A stretch of 64,000 bases of DNA from Pantoea rodasii (GCF_002095465.1 NZ_MLFP01000002.1:1-64000), one strand, 5' to 3'. Positions 17,733-27,194 are shown, counted from the first letter of the stretch. The notes: generated by a model from the letters alone, not told the origin. A program made the numbers and translations.

Positions 17733-18517
17733 ATGAAAAAAGTTTACTGGCAGTCGCAGGCGCAGCATTGTTGATGGCACAGGTTGGAAGCGCGATGGCC
17801 GATCAGCTGCAAGACATTCAGAAACGTGGCGTGCTGCGCATCGCCGTGCCACAGGATTTTCCGCCGTTTGGTTCAGTGGGTACCGATTTACAGCCGCAGG
17901 GTTATGACATCGACATGGCGAAGTACCTCGCTAAACAGATGAAACTGAAGTTGCAGCTGGTGCCGGTTTCCAGCGCCAACCGCGTACCGTATCTGCAAAC
18001 CGATAAGGTCGATTTGGTGATCTCCAGCATGGGCAAAAATGCGGAGCGCGAGAAAGTGATCGACTTCAGTCGTGCCTATGCCCCGTTCTTCCTTGGCGTG
18101 TTTGGCCCGAAAGGCGAAACATTGAAAGATGCAGCCGCGCTGAGCGGTAAATCGATTGGTGTCACGCGCGGCGCGGTAGAAGACATGGTGCTGAGCGATA
18201 TCGCGCCAAAAGATGCGCAGGTGAAACGTTACGAAGATAACAACACCACGCTGTCAGCTTATCTGTCTGGTCAGGTGCAGTATGTGGCGACCGGTAACCT
18301 CGTGGTCGCCGCGATTGCTCGTCAGAACGCCGAAAAAGCACCGGTTCCCCAGTTCATGCTGAAAGATTCACCGTGCTTCATCGGTCTGAAGAAAGATGAG
18401 CCGGCGCTAAAAGACAAAGTGAATGGTTTGATCGAGCAGGGCATCAAAGACGGCACGCTGAACAAGCTGTCGGAAGAGTGGCTGAAAGCACCACTGCCCG
18501 CCAACCTCGGCGCATAA
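17733..18517 (+). CDS. hpxF: ABC transporter periplasmic binding protein of the polar amino-acid family, one base missing near the start
   Basis: Periplasmic solute-binding protein (SBP_bac_3 type), about 261 residues. The mature part begins after a signal peptide ending MAQVGSAMA and has RGVLRIAVPQDFPPFGSVG and YDIDMAKYLAKQM. The signal peptide reads MKKSLLAVAGAALL only if one A is added to the six-A run at 17736-17741; as given, ATG at 17733 is out of frame. An in-frame GTG at 17726 is an alternative start. The single-A deletion fits the other errors in this window. It is first of the hpxFGHIJK operon, so the ligand is probably allantoin, allantoate or a related ureide. Confidence 0.82.
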
Positions 18518-18521
18518 CACG

Positions 18522-19190
18522 ATGATTGGGCAACTTAACTTTGCAGAGCTCTGGCCGCACTGGCCAGAGTTGCTGGCCGGGCTGTGGGTCACGATTCAGA
18601 TAACGGTGCTTGCCACCGTCGGCGGGGTGAGCCTCGGGATTCTCGGTGCTGCACTGCGCAGCGGTAAACCGAGCTGGGCGAGTCGCCTCTGGGGCGTTTA
18701 TGTCGAGCTGATCCGTAACACGCCATTCGTGGTACAGCTGTTTTTTATCGTCTTTGGTTTGCCCAATCTTGGTCTGAAACTGACGGCGGGCGAAGCTGCG
18801 CTGCTGGCGATGTTGATTAACCTCGGCGCCTACAGCACCGAAATTATTCGTGCCGGTATTCAGGTGACGCCGCGTGGACAGTGGGAAGCGGGTCGCGTGT
18901 TGGGCTTAACCCGCACCCAGACGTTTATTCGCGTGGTATTACCGCCGTCTTTGCAGCGCATTTATCCGGCGCTGGTGAGCCAGTGCATTATCGTGATGCT
19001 CGGTTCGTCGGTGGTATCGCAGGTGTCGTACGAAGAACTCACCTTTGCCGCCAACCTGATTCAGTCACGCACCTTTTTGAGTTTTGAAGTCTATCTGGTG
19101 ACCACGTTGATTTATCTGGCGTTGTCGATTGCCATGCGACAGCTGCTGCTGGCGCTGGGACGTAAATGGTTTGGAGCGCAGCCCGCATGA
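18522..19190 (+). CDS. hpxG: ABC transporter permease, polar amino-acid type (first)
   Basis: Inner-membrane permease of 222 residues with about five hydrophobic segments. The HisM/GlnP N-terminal motif (LLAGLWVTIQITVLATVGG) and the ATPase-contacting EAA loop (GQWEAGRVLGLTRTQTFIRV) are present. It begins four bases after hpxF and overlaps hpxH by ATGA. It would form a heterodimeric channel with HpxH. Confidence 0.87.
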   Translation: MIGQLNFAELWPHWPELLAGLWVTIQITVLATVGGVSLGILGAALRSGKPSWASRLWGVYVELIRNTPFVVQLFFIVFGLPNLGLKLTAGEAALLAMLINLGAYSTEIIRAGIQVTPRGQWEAGRVLGLTRTQTFIRVVLPPSLQRIYPALVSQCIIVMLGSSVVSQVSYEELTFAANLIQSRTFLSFEVYLVTTLIYLALSIAMRQLLLALGRKWFGAQPA

Positions 19191-19843
19191 CCACGTTTAC
19201 TGACTGGGACATCCTGCGCAACCTGCTGCTGGCGGCGCGCTGGACGATTTTACTGTCGCTGGTGGCCTTTTTCGGCGGCACGCTGGTGACCTTACCGTTG
19301 CTGTTTTTACGTTTGCTGAAACGTCCCTGGCTAACGCGCTGCGTTCGCTGTTACACCGAGCTGTTTCAGGGCACACCGCTGTTGATGCAGCTGTTCCTCG
19401 CCTTCTTTGGTGTCGCGTTGTTTGGTATTGATGTTGCGCCCTGGACTGCGGCCTCGCTGGCATTAACTTTCTACACCAGCGCGTTTCTGGTGGATATCTG
19501 GCACGGCAGTATTCGTGCTTTACCAAAAGGGCAATGGGAAGCGTCGCGTTGCCTCGGGCTGACTTTTGGTCAAACGCTGTTTCGCGTCGTGGCACCGCAG
19601 GCGATCCGCATCGCCATCGCGCCCACCGTGGGCTTTGCCGTGCAGGTGATCAAAGGCACCGCGCTGGCATCGATTATCGGTTTCGTCGAGCTGACCAAAG
19701 CCGGCACCATTTTGAATAACGTGACTTATCAGCCTTTCAAGGTATTTGGCCTGGTGGCGCTGGGTTACTTCCTGATGTGTTATCCGCTGTCGCGTTACAG
19801 CCAGTACCTGGAGAAAAAATTCAATGCCGCTCATCACCATTAA
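19187..19843 (+). CDS. hpxH: ABC transporter permease, polar amino-acid type (second)
   Basis: Second permease, 218 residues, with LLLAARWTILLSLVAFFGG at the N-terminus, ELFQGTPLLMQLFLAFFG and the EAA loop GQWEASRCLGLTFGQTLFRV. The start at 19187 overlaps the hpxG stop (ATGA); an ATG seven codons upstream is also in frame but would extend into hpxG without a ribosome binding site. Its end overlaps hpxI by 20 bases. Confidence 0.87.
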   Translation: MTTFTDWDILRNLLLAARWTILLSLVAFFGGTLVTLPLLFLRLLKRPWLTRCVRCYTELFQGTPLLMQLFLAFFGVALFGIDVAPWTAASLALTFYTSAFLVDIWHGSIRALPKGQWEASRCLGLTFGQTLFRVVAPQAIRIAIAPTVGFAVQVIKGTALASIIGFVELTKAGTILNNVTYQPFKVFGLVALGYFLMCYPLSRYSQYLEKKFNAAHHH

Positions 19844-20555
19844 TCAGGTCCAGAAGTACTACGGCGACAACCACGTTCTGAAAGGCGTCGATCTGGATAT
19901 CGACAACGGCGAGGTGATCTCGATCATCGGCCGCAGCGGCTCGGGCAAAAGTACCTTACTGCGCTGCATGAACGGACTGGAAGGCTATCAGGAAGGCAGC
20001 ATCAAACTCGGTGGCATGACGATCACCGATCGTGAGTCGCAGGCGCGTGACATCAGCCGCTCGGTGGGCATGGTGTTCCAGAACTTCAACCTGTTCCCGC
20101 ACATGACCGCGTTGGAAAACGTGATGCTGGCGCCGCGCCGCGTATTGAAGAAAAGCGAAGCCGAATGCCGCGAACTGGCAACGCAAATGCTGGAAAAGGT
20201 CGGCCTTGGCGAACGCATCAACTACTATCCGGCCAATTTATCCGGCGGTCAGCAGCAGCGTGTGGCGATTGCCCGTGCGCTGGCGATGCAGCCGAAAGTT
20301 TTACTCTGTGATGAGATCACTTCAGCGCTCGATCCTGAGCTGGTGGGCGAAGTACTGAAGGTGCTGGAACAACTGGCTGCCGAGGGCATGACGTTGATCC
20401 TCGTTACCCATGAAATGAACTTCGCCCGTGATGTGGGCGATCGCGTGGTGTTTATGCATCAGGGCCGCGTCTGGGAGCAGGGCGACAGCAAAACGCTGTT
20501 TGCCAATCCGCAGACCGCCGAGCTTAAACAGTTTATCTCCACCGTCCGTCTTTAA
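19824..20555 (+). CDS. hpxI: ABC transporter ATP-binding protein, polar amino-acid type
   Basis: Cytosolic ATPase of 243 residues energising the HpxF-G-H importer. Walker A GRSGSGKSTLLRCMNGLE, Q-loop VFQNFNLFPHMTALENV, signature LSGGQQQRVAIARAL and Walker B KVLLCDEITSALDPEL are all intact, followed by the H-loop THEMNFARDV. Closest family is GlnQ/HisP. The position before hpxJ and hpxK suggests ureide import. Confidence 0.9.
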   Translation: MPLITINQVQKYYGDNHVLKGVDLDIDNGEVISIIGRSGSGKSTLLRCMNGLEGYQEGSIKLGGMTITDRESQARDISRSVGMVFQNFNLFPHMTALENVMLAPRRVLKKSEAECRELATQMLEKVGLGERINYYPANLSGGQQQRVAIARALAMQPKVLLCDEITSALDPELVGEVLKVLEQLAAEGMTLILVTHEMNFARDVGDRVVFMHQGRVWEQGDSKTLFANPQTAELKQFISTVRL

Positions 20556-20575
20556 GTCTTCAAAAGGAATAGCAC

Positions 20576-21811
20576 ATGGATATCAGTCAGTTTTCGCAAA
20601 TTAATCCGCCACAACGCCTGCTGATGGGGCCGGGACCGATCAACGCCGATCCGCGCGTTCTGCGTGCCATGTCGAGCCAGTTGCTGGGGCAGTACGATCC
20701 TGCAATGACCCATTATATGAATGAAGTGATGGCGTTGTACCGTGGCGTATTCCGGACCGAAAACCGCTGGACCCTGTTGATTGACGGCACCTCGCGTGCC
20801 GGTATCGAAGCGATTCTGCTCTCGGCGATCCGTCCGGGTGACAAAGTGCTGGTGCCGGTGTTTGGGCGCTTTGGTCATCTGCTGTGTGAAATTGCCCGCC
20901 GCTGCCGTGCGGAAGTGCACACCATTGAAGTGCCGTGGGGCGAAGTGTTCACCCCGGATCAGATTGAAGATGCGATCAAAAAAGTGCGGCCGCGCCTGCT
21001 GCTGACGGTGCAGGGCGATACCTCTACCACCATGCTGCAACCGCTGGAAGAGCTTGGTGCCATCTGCCAAAAACATGGCGTGCTGTTTTACACCGATGCC
21101 ACCGCATCCATCGGCGGTAACGTGCTGGAAACGGATGCCTGGGGATTAGATGCCGTTTCCGCCGGGATGCAGAAATGCCTCGGTGGCCCGTCGGGTACTT
21201 CGCCGATCACGCTGAGCGCGCAGATGGAAGCGGTGATCCGCAAACGTAAGTGCGTGGAAGAGGGCATTCGCACCGCCGATCATCAGGATGGCGATGACGA
21301 GATGATCTACTCCAACTATTTCGATCTCGGCATGATCATGGATTATTGGGGACCGGAGCGTCTGAACCATCACACGGAAGCGACCACCGCGCTGTTTGGT
21401 GCACGTGAGTGTGCGCGTCTGATGATGCAGGAAGGACTGGATGTCGGTATCGCGCGCCACAAGCTGCATGGCGATGCAATGCTGAAAGGCATTCAAGGCA
21501 TGGGTCTCGAAACCTTCGGCGATCTCAAACACAAAATGAATAACGTACTTGGCGTGGTGATCCCGCAGGGTGTCAACGGCGATCAGGTGCGCAAGTTGGT
21601 ACTGGAAGATTTCGGTATTGAGATCGGCACCTCGTTTGGCCCGCTGCACGGCAAAGTGTGGCGTATCGGTACCATGGGCTATAACGCGCGCAAAGATTGC
21701 GTGATGCAAACCCTGAGCGCGCTGGAAGCCGTGCTGAATCATGTGGGTTATCGCTCGACTCAAGGTGCAGCGTTGCAGGCCGCCTGGGATCATTACGGGA
21801 GCCACGCATGA
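20576..21811 (+). CDS. hpxJ: Ureidoglycine-glyoxylate-type aminotransferase HpxJ
   Basis: Class V PLP-dependent aminotransferase of 411 residues related to serine-glyoxylate aminotransferase and Bacillus PucG. The PLP lysine is Lys200 in AGMQKCLGGPSG, and Asp174 (FYTDATASIGG) contacts the pyridine nitrogen. The N-terminal LLMGPGPINADPRVLRAM is typical. In purine-degrading bacteria such enzymes convert ureidoglycine and a 2-oxo acid to oxalurate and an amino acid, which would feed the hpxWXYZ products. It overlaps hpxK by ATGA. The exact substrates are inferred. Confidence 0.88.
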   Translation: MDISQFSQINPPQRLLMGPGPINADPRVLRAMSSQLLGQYDPAMTHYMNEVMALYRGVFRTENRWTLLIDGTSRAGIEAILLSAIRPGDKVLVPVFGRFGHLLCEIARRCRAEVHTIEVPWGEVFTPDQIEDAIKKVRPRLLLTVQGDTSTTMLQPLEELGAICQKHGVLFYTDATASIGGNVLETDAWGLDAVSAGMQKCLGGPSGTSPITLSAQMEAVIRKRKCVEEGIRTADHQDGDDEMIYSNYFDLGMIMDYWGPERLNHHTEATTALFGARECARLMMQEGLDVGIARHKLHGDAMLKGIQGMGLETFGDLKHKMNNVLGVVIPQGVNGDQVRKLVLEDFGIEIGTSFGPLHGKVWRIGTMGYNARKDCVMQTLSALEAVLNHVGYRSTQGAALQAAWDHYGSHA

Positions 21812-23067
21812 GCAGTAGCCTGATGACCGCCAGCGAGGCGCAAACCGCCGCCGCCCGTGTCATGGCGCGCTGCGATGCCCTGGCTGAAATCAGTGAAAGT
21901 GAGGATGGCCTGACGCGCGTCTATCTCTCGCCAGAACAAGTGCGTGCCAACGCCCGCGTGGCAGAATGGATGCAGGCGGCTGGCATGACCACCTGGCAAG
22001 ATGCGGTGGGCAATATCTGCGGTCGCTATGAATCTGCTGAACCCGGCGCGCAGGCGCTGCTGCTGGGCTCACATCTGGATACGGTACGTAATGCTGGCCG
22101 TTATGACGGCATGCTGGGCGTGCTGAGTGCCATCGAAACCGTGCAGTGGCTGCACGATCGTCATCAGCGTCTGCCGCTGGCGATTGAAATTATCGGATTC
22201 GGTGATGAGGAAGGCACGCGCTTTGGTATTACGTTATTGGGCAGCCGGGGCATTACTGGCACCTGGCCGGAGAGCTGGGTGACGCATCCAGATGGTAACG
22301 CGATTACCGTGGCGGAAGCGATGCAAGATGTCGGGCTCGATGCCGCGAACATTCTGCAGGCCGCGCGTGACGTCAATGACATTGCGGCTTACCTCGAACT
22401 GCATATTGAGCAAGGGCCGTGTCTGGAACAGGAAGATCTGGCACTGGGCGTGGTGACTGCGATTAACGGCGCGCGTCGCCTGAATTGCCGCTTTGTCGGT
22501 GAAGCTGGCCATGCGGGCACCGTGCCAATGAATCATCGCAAAGATGCGCTGGCCGCCACCGCCGAGTGGATGGTGTTTGTCGAACACACCACCGCTGAGC
22601 ACGATCCGCAGCTGGTGGCCACGGTTGGCACTCTGAGCTGTTTGCCGGGCGCGGTGAATGTTATCCCTGGTGAAGTACAGTTTTCACTGGATGTGCGCGG
22701 ACCGCAGGATGAGCCGCTGGAGCGCCTGTTGTCCACGCTGCTGACGCAAGCAGAAGCGATTGCCTTGCGTCGTGGACTGACCTTCACCGCCAATGAGTAT
22801 TATCGTATTGCGGCGACTGCCTGTGATACGCGTTTGCAGCAGGCATTGAGCCACGCGGTGGAAACGGTGCAAGGCCGCAGTGTCTCACTGCCGAGCGGCG
22901 CGGGGCACGACGCGATTGCCATCGCAGAGCGCTGGCCGGTTGGCATGCTGTTCGTGCGCAACTATCGCGGTATTAGCCATCATCCAGCCGAGTCAGTGCA
23001 GGTCGCCGATGTGGCAATCGGCGTGCAGGCTTATCTGCAGGCGGTCAACGATTTGGCACACGCTTAA
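21808..23067 (+). CDS. hpxK: Allantoate amidohydrolase HpxK (M20 family)
   Basis: Zn- or Mn-dependent amidohydrolase of the M20/hydantoinase-carbamoylase group, 419 residues, expected to hydrolyse allantoate to ureidoglycine, CO2 and ammonia. Metal ligands are visible as His89 (LGSHLDTV), Asp100 (GRYDGMLG), Glu135 (GFGDEEGTRFG), His199 (LHIEQGP) and a C-terminal His in RGISHHPAE. Start 21808 overlaps the hpxJ stop by four bases; an in-frame ATG 37 codons earlier lies within hpxJ and is rejected. N-carbamoyl-amino-acid hydrolase is the alternative reading; context favours allantoate. Confidence 0.9.
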   Translation: MSSSLMTASEAQTAAARVMARCDALAEISESEDGLTRVYLSPEQVRANARVAEWMQAAGMTTWQDAVGNICGRYESAEPGAQALLLGSHLDTVRNAGRYDGMLGVLSAIETVQWLHDRHQRLPLAIEIIGFGDEEGTRFGITLLGSRGITGTWPESWVTHPDGNAITVAEAMQDVGLDAANILQAARDVNDIAAYLELHIEQGPCLEQEDLALGVVTAINGARRLNCRFVGEAGHAGTVPMNHRKDALAATAEWMVFVEHTTAEHDPQLVATVGTLSCLPGAVNVIPGEVQFSLDVRGPQDEPLERLLSTLLTQAEAIALRRGLTFTANEYYRIAATACDTRLQQALSHAVETVQGRSVSLPSGAGHDAIAIAERWPVGMLFVRNYRGISHHPAESVQVADVAIGVQAYLQAVNDLAHA

Positions 23068-23078
23068 GGAGCCGCGGC

Positions 23079-23573
23079 ATGGAGTTAGCGGAGTTTAACC
23101 GATCTACTGCAACGGATGCGCAAGCGTCGATAGCCCACTGTGTGGCGATTCCCGATTGGCAGCAGGCGCTGGTGGCAGCGCGGCCTTATGCCGATGTGGC
23201 GGCGTTGTATCGCGCTGCCGACCTGCTGGCAAAACATTGGCAAGGCGCAGAACTGGCACAAGCCCTGAGCGCGCATCCACGCATTGGTGAAAAAGCCGCG
23301 GGCGCGGGCAAAGAGGCAGCATTGTCACGCAATGAACAGTCGGCGATGCAGCAGGCCGATGGCGCGCTGCAGTTTGCCATGCTGGCGGGCAATCAATCCT
23401 ACGAGCAGCGCTTTGGCCGGGTGTTTTTAATCCGGGCGAAAGGGCGCAGTGGCGAGGAGATGCTGGCGGAATTGCAGCGCAGGCTCAACAATGATGAGGT
23501 GACAGAACAGCAGGAAGCGCTGACGCAACTGCGTGAAATCACCCTGTTACGGTTAAAGGAGAGCATTGTATGA
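23079..23573 (+). CDS. uraD: 2-oxo-4-hydroxy-4-carboxy-5-ureidoimidazoline (OHCU) decarboxylase
   Basis: Third enzyme of the urate-to-allantoin path: decarboxylates OHCU to S-allantoin. The 164-residue protein carries the family hallmark AHPRIGEKA (His66-Glu71) and FAMLAGNQSYEQRFGRVFLI. It follows hpxK by 11 bp and overlaps uraH by ATGA, so it is in the same operon. In Klebsiella this function sits in the hpxPQT operon (HpxQ) with urate hydroxylase elsewhere; here no urate-oxidising enzyme is adjacent. Confidence 0.92.
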   Translation: MELAEFNRSTATDAQASIAHCVAIPDWQQALVAARPYADVAALYRAADLLAKHWQGAELAQALSAHPRIGEKAAGAGKEAALSRNEQSAMQQADGALQFAMLAGNQSYEQRFGRVFLIRAKGRSGEEMLAELQRRLNNDEVTEQQEALTQLREITLLRLKESIV

Positions 23574-23905
23574 GCACCATTACCACACACATTCTGGACA
23601 CCGCGCTGGGCAAACCGGCGATCGGCGTGGCCATTTCGCTGGAACAGAACAGCCCGGAAGGCTGGCTGCCGATCGCGGAAGGCGACACTGACAGCGATGG
23701 CCGCATCAAGGATTTAACCCCAGAGCCGTTAGCGCCAGGCCACTATAGACTGACGGCGGAGATCGGTGACTACTTTGCCGCCGATGGACGTGATGCGCTG
23801 TATGTCAGCGCGCAGATTGATTTTGTGATTGGTGCATCGGGCAGCCATTATCATCTGCCGTTTCTGATATCCCCGTGGTCGTGGTCGACCTACCGCGGCA
23901 GTTAA
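23570..23905 (+). CDS. uraH: 5-hydroxyisourate hydrolase (transthyretin-like)
   Basis: Transthyretin-related enzyme of 111 residues that opens 5-hydroxyisourate to OHCU. The defining C-terminal tetrapeptide YRGS is present, together with His7 (THILDT), Arg45 (DGRIKDL) and His95 (GSHYHLPFLISP). No signal peptide is seen, so it is cytosolic, unlike the periplasmic E. coli HiuH. It is the last gene of the hpxF-uraH operon. Confidence 0.94.
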   Translation: MSTITTHILDTALGKPAIGVAISLEQNSPEGWLPIAEGDTDSDGRIKDLTPEPLAPGHYRLTAEIGDYFAADGRDALYVSAQIDFVIGASGSHYHLPFLISPWSWSTYRGS

Positions 23906-23929
23906 TTAGGCTTAGCTGCACGTTTGACA

Positions 23930-23991
23930 GTCGCTATAAATGGCGACGCTACGATCCCGCTCACTACCGTAGAGTGCGCATTCAGGCGCAC
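23930..23991. repeat. Paired intergenic palindromes (GTCGCC and GTGCGC types)
   Basis: GTCGC-TATAAATG-GCGAC (23930-23947) and GTGCGC-ATTCAG-GCGCAC (23974-23991) lie in the uraH-katG gap, 26 bp apart. They are the same two palindrome types as at 16522-16567 but in the opposite order. Confidence 0.65.
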
Positions 23992-24139
23992 CAAAGTGTA
24001 AACCTCCACTTTTTGTGCGCCATGTCACACGCTGCGCTTGAAAGACAGTAACTATCAAAACCTTCGGTTCATCCAAATATATTCTTTCACAATGTGCGGT
24101 TATCTTTACCGGACAATGTGAAGCAAACGGAGCCGAAAA

Positions 24140-26338
24140 ATGAGCACGCAAGATAATAACGATAATGTAGCCGCCTCAGGCAAATGCCCCTTCCATCATG
24201 GGGCGTCTGAAGAAAAAAGCGTACTGGCACGCGGCGCCGGAAGCGGGACAACCAACCGCGACTGGTGGCCGAATATGTTACGTGTCGATCTGTTAAATCA
24301 GCACTCCAGCCGTTCCAATCCCCTCAGTGAAAACTTCAATTACCGCGACGAGTTCAGCAAGCTGGATTATCCGGCGCTGAAAGCTGACATCCGCGCTATC
24401 CTCACCGATTCTCAATCCTGGTGGCCAGCCGACTGGGGCAGCTATATTGGGCTGTTCATTCGCATGGCGTGGCACAGTGCCGGTACTTACCGCACCGTGG
24501 ATGGTCGTGGCGGTTCCGGCCGTGGTCAGCAGCGTTTTGCACCGCTTAACTCCTGGCCAGATAACGTCAGCCTCGATAAAGCGCGTCGCCTGCTGTGGCC
24601 GGTGAAGCAAAAATACGGTCAGAAAATTTCCTGGGCCGACCTCTATATCCTCGCGGGTAACGTCTCTCTGGAGAACGCAGGCTTCCGCACCTTCGGCTTT
24701 GGTGCCGGTCGTGAAGACGTGTGGGAACCGGATATGGATGTGGATTGGGGTAACGAGACCGAATGGCTGGCGCACCGCCATCCAGAAAGTCTGGCCAACG
24801 CACCGGTGGGTGCCACCGAAATGGGCCTGATTTACGTCAACCCGGAAGGGCCAGAAGCGAGTGGCGATCCGAAGTCAGCGGCGCCAGCGATTCGCGCCAC
24901 CTTCGGCAATATGGGCATGAACGATGAAGAGATCGTCGCGCTGATTGCCGGTGGTCATACCTTGGGCAAAACGCATGGTGCGGCAGCTGCCAGCCATGTG
25001 GGTGTCGATCCAGAAGCTTCACCGCTGGAAGCGCAGGGCCTCGGCTGGAACAGCAGCTACGGCAGCGGTGCCGGTGCGGATGCCATTACTTCCGGCCTTG
25101 AAGTGGTGTGGACGCAGACGCCAACGCAGTGGAGCAACTACTTCTTCGAGAACCTGTTCAAATACGAATGGGTGCAGACACACAGCCCAGCGGGCGCGAT
25201 CCAGTTTGAAGCGGTGAATGCAGAAGCGATCATTCCTGACCCATTCGATCCTGAGAAAAAGCGCAAGCCAACCATGTTGGTGACCGACCTGACGCTGCGA
25301 TTCGATGAAGAGTTCGGCAAGATCTCGCGTCGCTTCCTCAACGATCCGCAGGCCTTTAATGAAGCCTTTGCCCGCGCCTGGTTCAAATTGACGCACCGCG
25401 ATATGGGGCCAAAAGCGCGTTACATCGGCCCGGAAGTGCCAAAAGAAGATCTGATCTGGCAGGATCCGTTGCCAGCTGCCATCCATCAGCCAACCGCCGA
25501 TGAGATCACCGATCTGAAAGCGAAAATTGCCGCATCCGGCCTGAGCGTGAGCCAATTGGTTTCGGCTGCCTGGGCTTCGGCATCGTCCTTCCGTGGCGGC
25601 GACAAACGCGGCGGTGCGAACGGTGCGCGTCTGGCACTGGCACCGCAAAACACTTGGGCGGTGAATGCCAGCGTGGTACACGATGTGCTGCCAACCCTGC
25701 AGAAAATTCAGCAAGAGTCTGGCAAAGCGTCACTGGCCGATATCATCGTACTGGCGGGCAGCGTGGGCATTGAACTGGCTGCGGCAGCGGCGGGTGTGGC
25801 GGTGCAAGTGCCGTTTACGCCAGGTCGTGTGGATGCGCGTCAGGATCAGACTGAGGTTGAGTCATTCGACGTGCTGCAACCGCTGGCAGATGGTTTCCGC
25901 AACTATCGCCGTATTGCGGGCGGCTCATCAACTGAAACCCTGCTGCTGGATAAAGCCCAACAGCTGACGCTGAGCGCACCGGAATTAACCGTGCTGCTGG
26001 GTGGCCTGCGCGTGCTAGGCACCCACTTCGACGGCAGCCAGCAAGGTGCATTCACCGACCGTGTTGGTGTATTGAGCAATGATTTCTTTGTGAATCTGCT
26101 GGATATGCGCACTGCATGGCGCGCTACCGATGAGAGTGAAGAGCGTTTTGAAGGTCGCGATCGTGCCAGCGGTGAAGTGAAGTTCAGTGCCACGCGTGCC
26201 GATCTGGTATTTGGTTCCAACGCCATCCTGCGCGCACTGTCTGAAGTCTACGCCAGCAGCGATGCCAAACAGAAGTTCGTCAATGACTTCGTGGCCGCCT
26301 GGACCAAAGTGATGAATCTGGACCGCTTCGAGCTGTAA
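24140..26338 (+). CDS. katG: Catalase-peroxidase
   Basis: Bifunctional haem enzyme that removes hydrogen peroxide, cytosolic, 732 residues. The distal haem residues Arg108, Trp111 and His112 ([11 protein letters not shown]), the proximal His273 ([10 protein letters not shown]), and the Met258 and Tyr232 that form the covalent Met-Tyr-Trp adduct with Trp111 are all present. The C-terminal half is the degenerate duplicated peroxidase domain typical of the family. GGAG precedes the start. It interrupts the E. coli-like gene order between the hpx and mtn blocks. An OxyR site was not identified. Confidence 0.97.
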   Translation: MSTQDNNDNVAASGKCPFHHGASEEKSVLARGAGSGTTNRDWWPNMLRVDLLNQHSSRSNPLSENFNYRDEFSKLDYPALKADIRAILTDSQSWWPADWGSYIGLFIRMAWHSAGTYRTVDGRGGSGRGQQRFAPLNSWPDNVSLDKARRLLWPVKQKYGQKISWADLYILAGNVSLENAGFRTFGFGAGREDVWEPDMDVDWGNETEWLAHRHPESLANAPVGATEMGLIYVNPEGPEASGDPKSAAPAIRATFGNMGMNDEEIVALIAGGHTLGKTHGAAAASHVGVDPEASPLEAQGLGWNSSYGSGAGADAITSGLEVVWTQTPTQWSNYFFENLFKYEWVQTHSPAGAIQFEAVNAEAIIPDPFDPEKKRKPTMLVTDLTLRFDEEFGKISRRFLNDPQAFNEAFARAWFKLTHRDMGPKARYIGPEVPKEDLIWQDPLPAAIHQPTADEITDLKAKIAASGLSVSQLVSAAWASASSFRGGDKRGGANGARLALAPQNTWAVNASVVHDVLPTLQKIQQESGKASLADIIVLAGSVGIELAAAAAGVAVQVPFTPGRVDARQDQTEVESFDVLQPLADGFRNYRRIAGGSSTETLLLDKAQQLTLSAPELTVLLGGLRVLGTHFDGSQQGAFTDRVGVLSNDFFVNLLDMRTAWRATDESEERFEGRDRASGEVKFSATRADLVFGSNAILRALSEVYASSDAKQKFVNDFVAAWTKVMNLDRFEL

Positions 26339-26345
26339 TCGAACT

Positions 26346-26375
26346 AAAGCCGCAGCGCTCACACGCTGCGGCTTT
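26346..26375. terminator. Bidirectional terminator between katG and higA
   Basis: Perfect 12-bp stem AAAGCCGCAGCG / CGCTGCGGCTTT with a 6-nt loop. Plus-strand continuation is ACTTTTAA; the A-rich flank allows use on the minus strand as well. Confidence 0.8.
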
Positions 26376-26379
26376 ACTT

Positions 26380-26796
26380 TTAATCTTCGCGAAAGGCTTC
26401 GAATGGCAGGTTAAAACGCTTAGCCAGTGCGGCTTTGTGTTTATCGGTTAGCATACGTTCACCTTTCAAAATACGGCTAACATAAGAGCGCTGACCAATT
26501 TCCTGAGTGAAAGATGATTGATTTAAACCATGTTGATCCATCAAAACTCGCAGCAGCGCGACTCCGCCCGGCAGGATCTTAACGCGTGAATTGAAGGCTG
26601 CAAACTCCGGCGCATGCTCTTCGTATTTCGCGACTTTATCAGTCAGCATATCAATCAGCGGATGAGAAGGTTGATGCTCCACCAAATACTCAACCAGCTC
26701 TAACGCTTGCTCATAATCTGCTTTCGATTGACTACCGCCAAGCAGGGGCACGGCTTTAATCAGGTTATCTGAGGCCTGAATAGCTTCGGCGATCAT
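26380..26796 (-). CDS. higA: HigA-type antitoxin (XRE family)
   Basis: Antitoxin of 138 residues with a C-terminal HTH (LNQSSFTQEIGQRSYVSRILKGE) and a helical N-terminal part, as in the E. coli HigA group. It would bind and neutralise the HigB ribonuclease and repress its own promoter. Its start overlaps the higB stop region by four bases, so toxin comes first and antitoxin second, the order typical of higBA. Confidence 0.9.
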   Translation of the reverse strand: MIAEAIQASDNLIKAVPLLGGSQSKADYEQALELVEYLVEHQPSHPLIDMLTDKVAKYEEHAPEFAAFNSRVKILPGGVALLRVLMDQHGLNQSSFTQEIGQRSYVSRILKGERMLTDKHKAALAKRFNLPFEAFRED

Positions 26797-27104
26797 TCTT
26801 TGTTCTCCCGATAGAACTTAACCAATTTATCGTATTCAGCATGAGTACTGATGTGCTTAATGAAAATACGCCCAGCGATGAAGTCGGCAAAAAACATCAA
26901 CCTAAGATTGTTGCCACCAACATTGATCACCCACCATTTCACCCGATACTTCATTCGATCCAGGCTTGGAAAAAAGTCTTTAAGTGCCTCTGGATCGGCA
27001 AAATCTCTGCCATGTAAAGTGCGGTAAGTGGCGTCCAGTGCAGCTGCATCATTGGGAAAGCGCAGTGCAGCTTCAGCAAACATCTTCCTTGAAATAACGT
27101 GCAT
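26793..27104 (-). CDS. higB: HigB-type toxin, ribosome-dependent mRNA interferase
   Basis: Toxin of 103 residues of the HigB/RelE superfamily, expected to cut mRNA on ribosomes. Recognisable parts are MHVISRKMFAEAALRFPND, FFPSLDRMKYRVKWWVINVG, GGNNLRLMFFADF and the C-terminal HISTHAEYDKLVKFYRE, in the pattern of E. coli HigB. Start 27104 (MHVISRK) is chosen by family; the ATG one codon earlier and another at 27128 are alternatives. GAGGG precedes the start. Confidence 0.88.
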   Translation of the reverse strand: MHVISRKMFAEAALRFPNDAAALDATYRTLHGRDFADPEALKDFFPSLDRMKYRVKWWVINVGGNNLRLMFFADFIAGRIFIKHISTHAEYDKLVKFYRENKE

Positions 27105-27119
27105 CATTCCCTCGGCATG

Positions 27120-27172
27120 TTCCAACATGGAAACATTGTAGTCGAAACGAGGGGTGTTTCCAATGTGGAAAC
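27120..27172 (-). promoter_or_regulatory. higBA promoter with two HigA operators
   Basis: Two inverted repeats share TTCCA-N3-TGGAA: 27120-27133 and the longer GTTTCCA-ATG-TGGAAAC at 27156-27172. On the minus strand a promoter lies between: -35 TTGGAA (27158-27163) inside the outer repeat, a 17-bp spacer, and -10 TACAAT (27135-27140). The inner repeat follows the -10, so HigA bound to both would block initiation. The layout is directly visible; the protein assignment is inferred. Confidence 0.75.
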
Positions 27173-27194
27173 AAAAAATAATGAGAGAGATAAA

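Noticed and set aside
20552-21076. 174-codon frame opposite hpxJ
   Set aside because: Antisense shadow of a clearly conserved aminotransferase gene; composition is His/Arg-rich as expected for such shadows.
25019-25714. 231-codon frame opposite katG
   Set aside because: Long, but antisense to the conserved catalase-peroxidase; length reflects high GC codon use.
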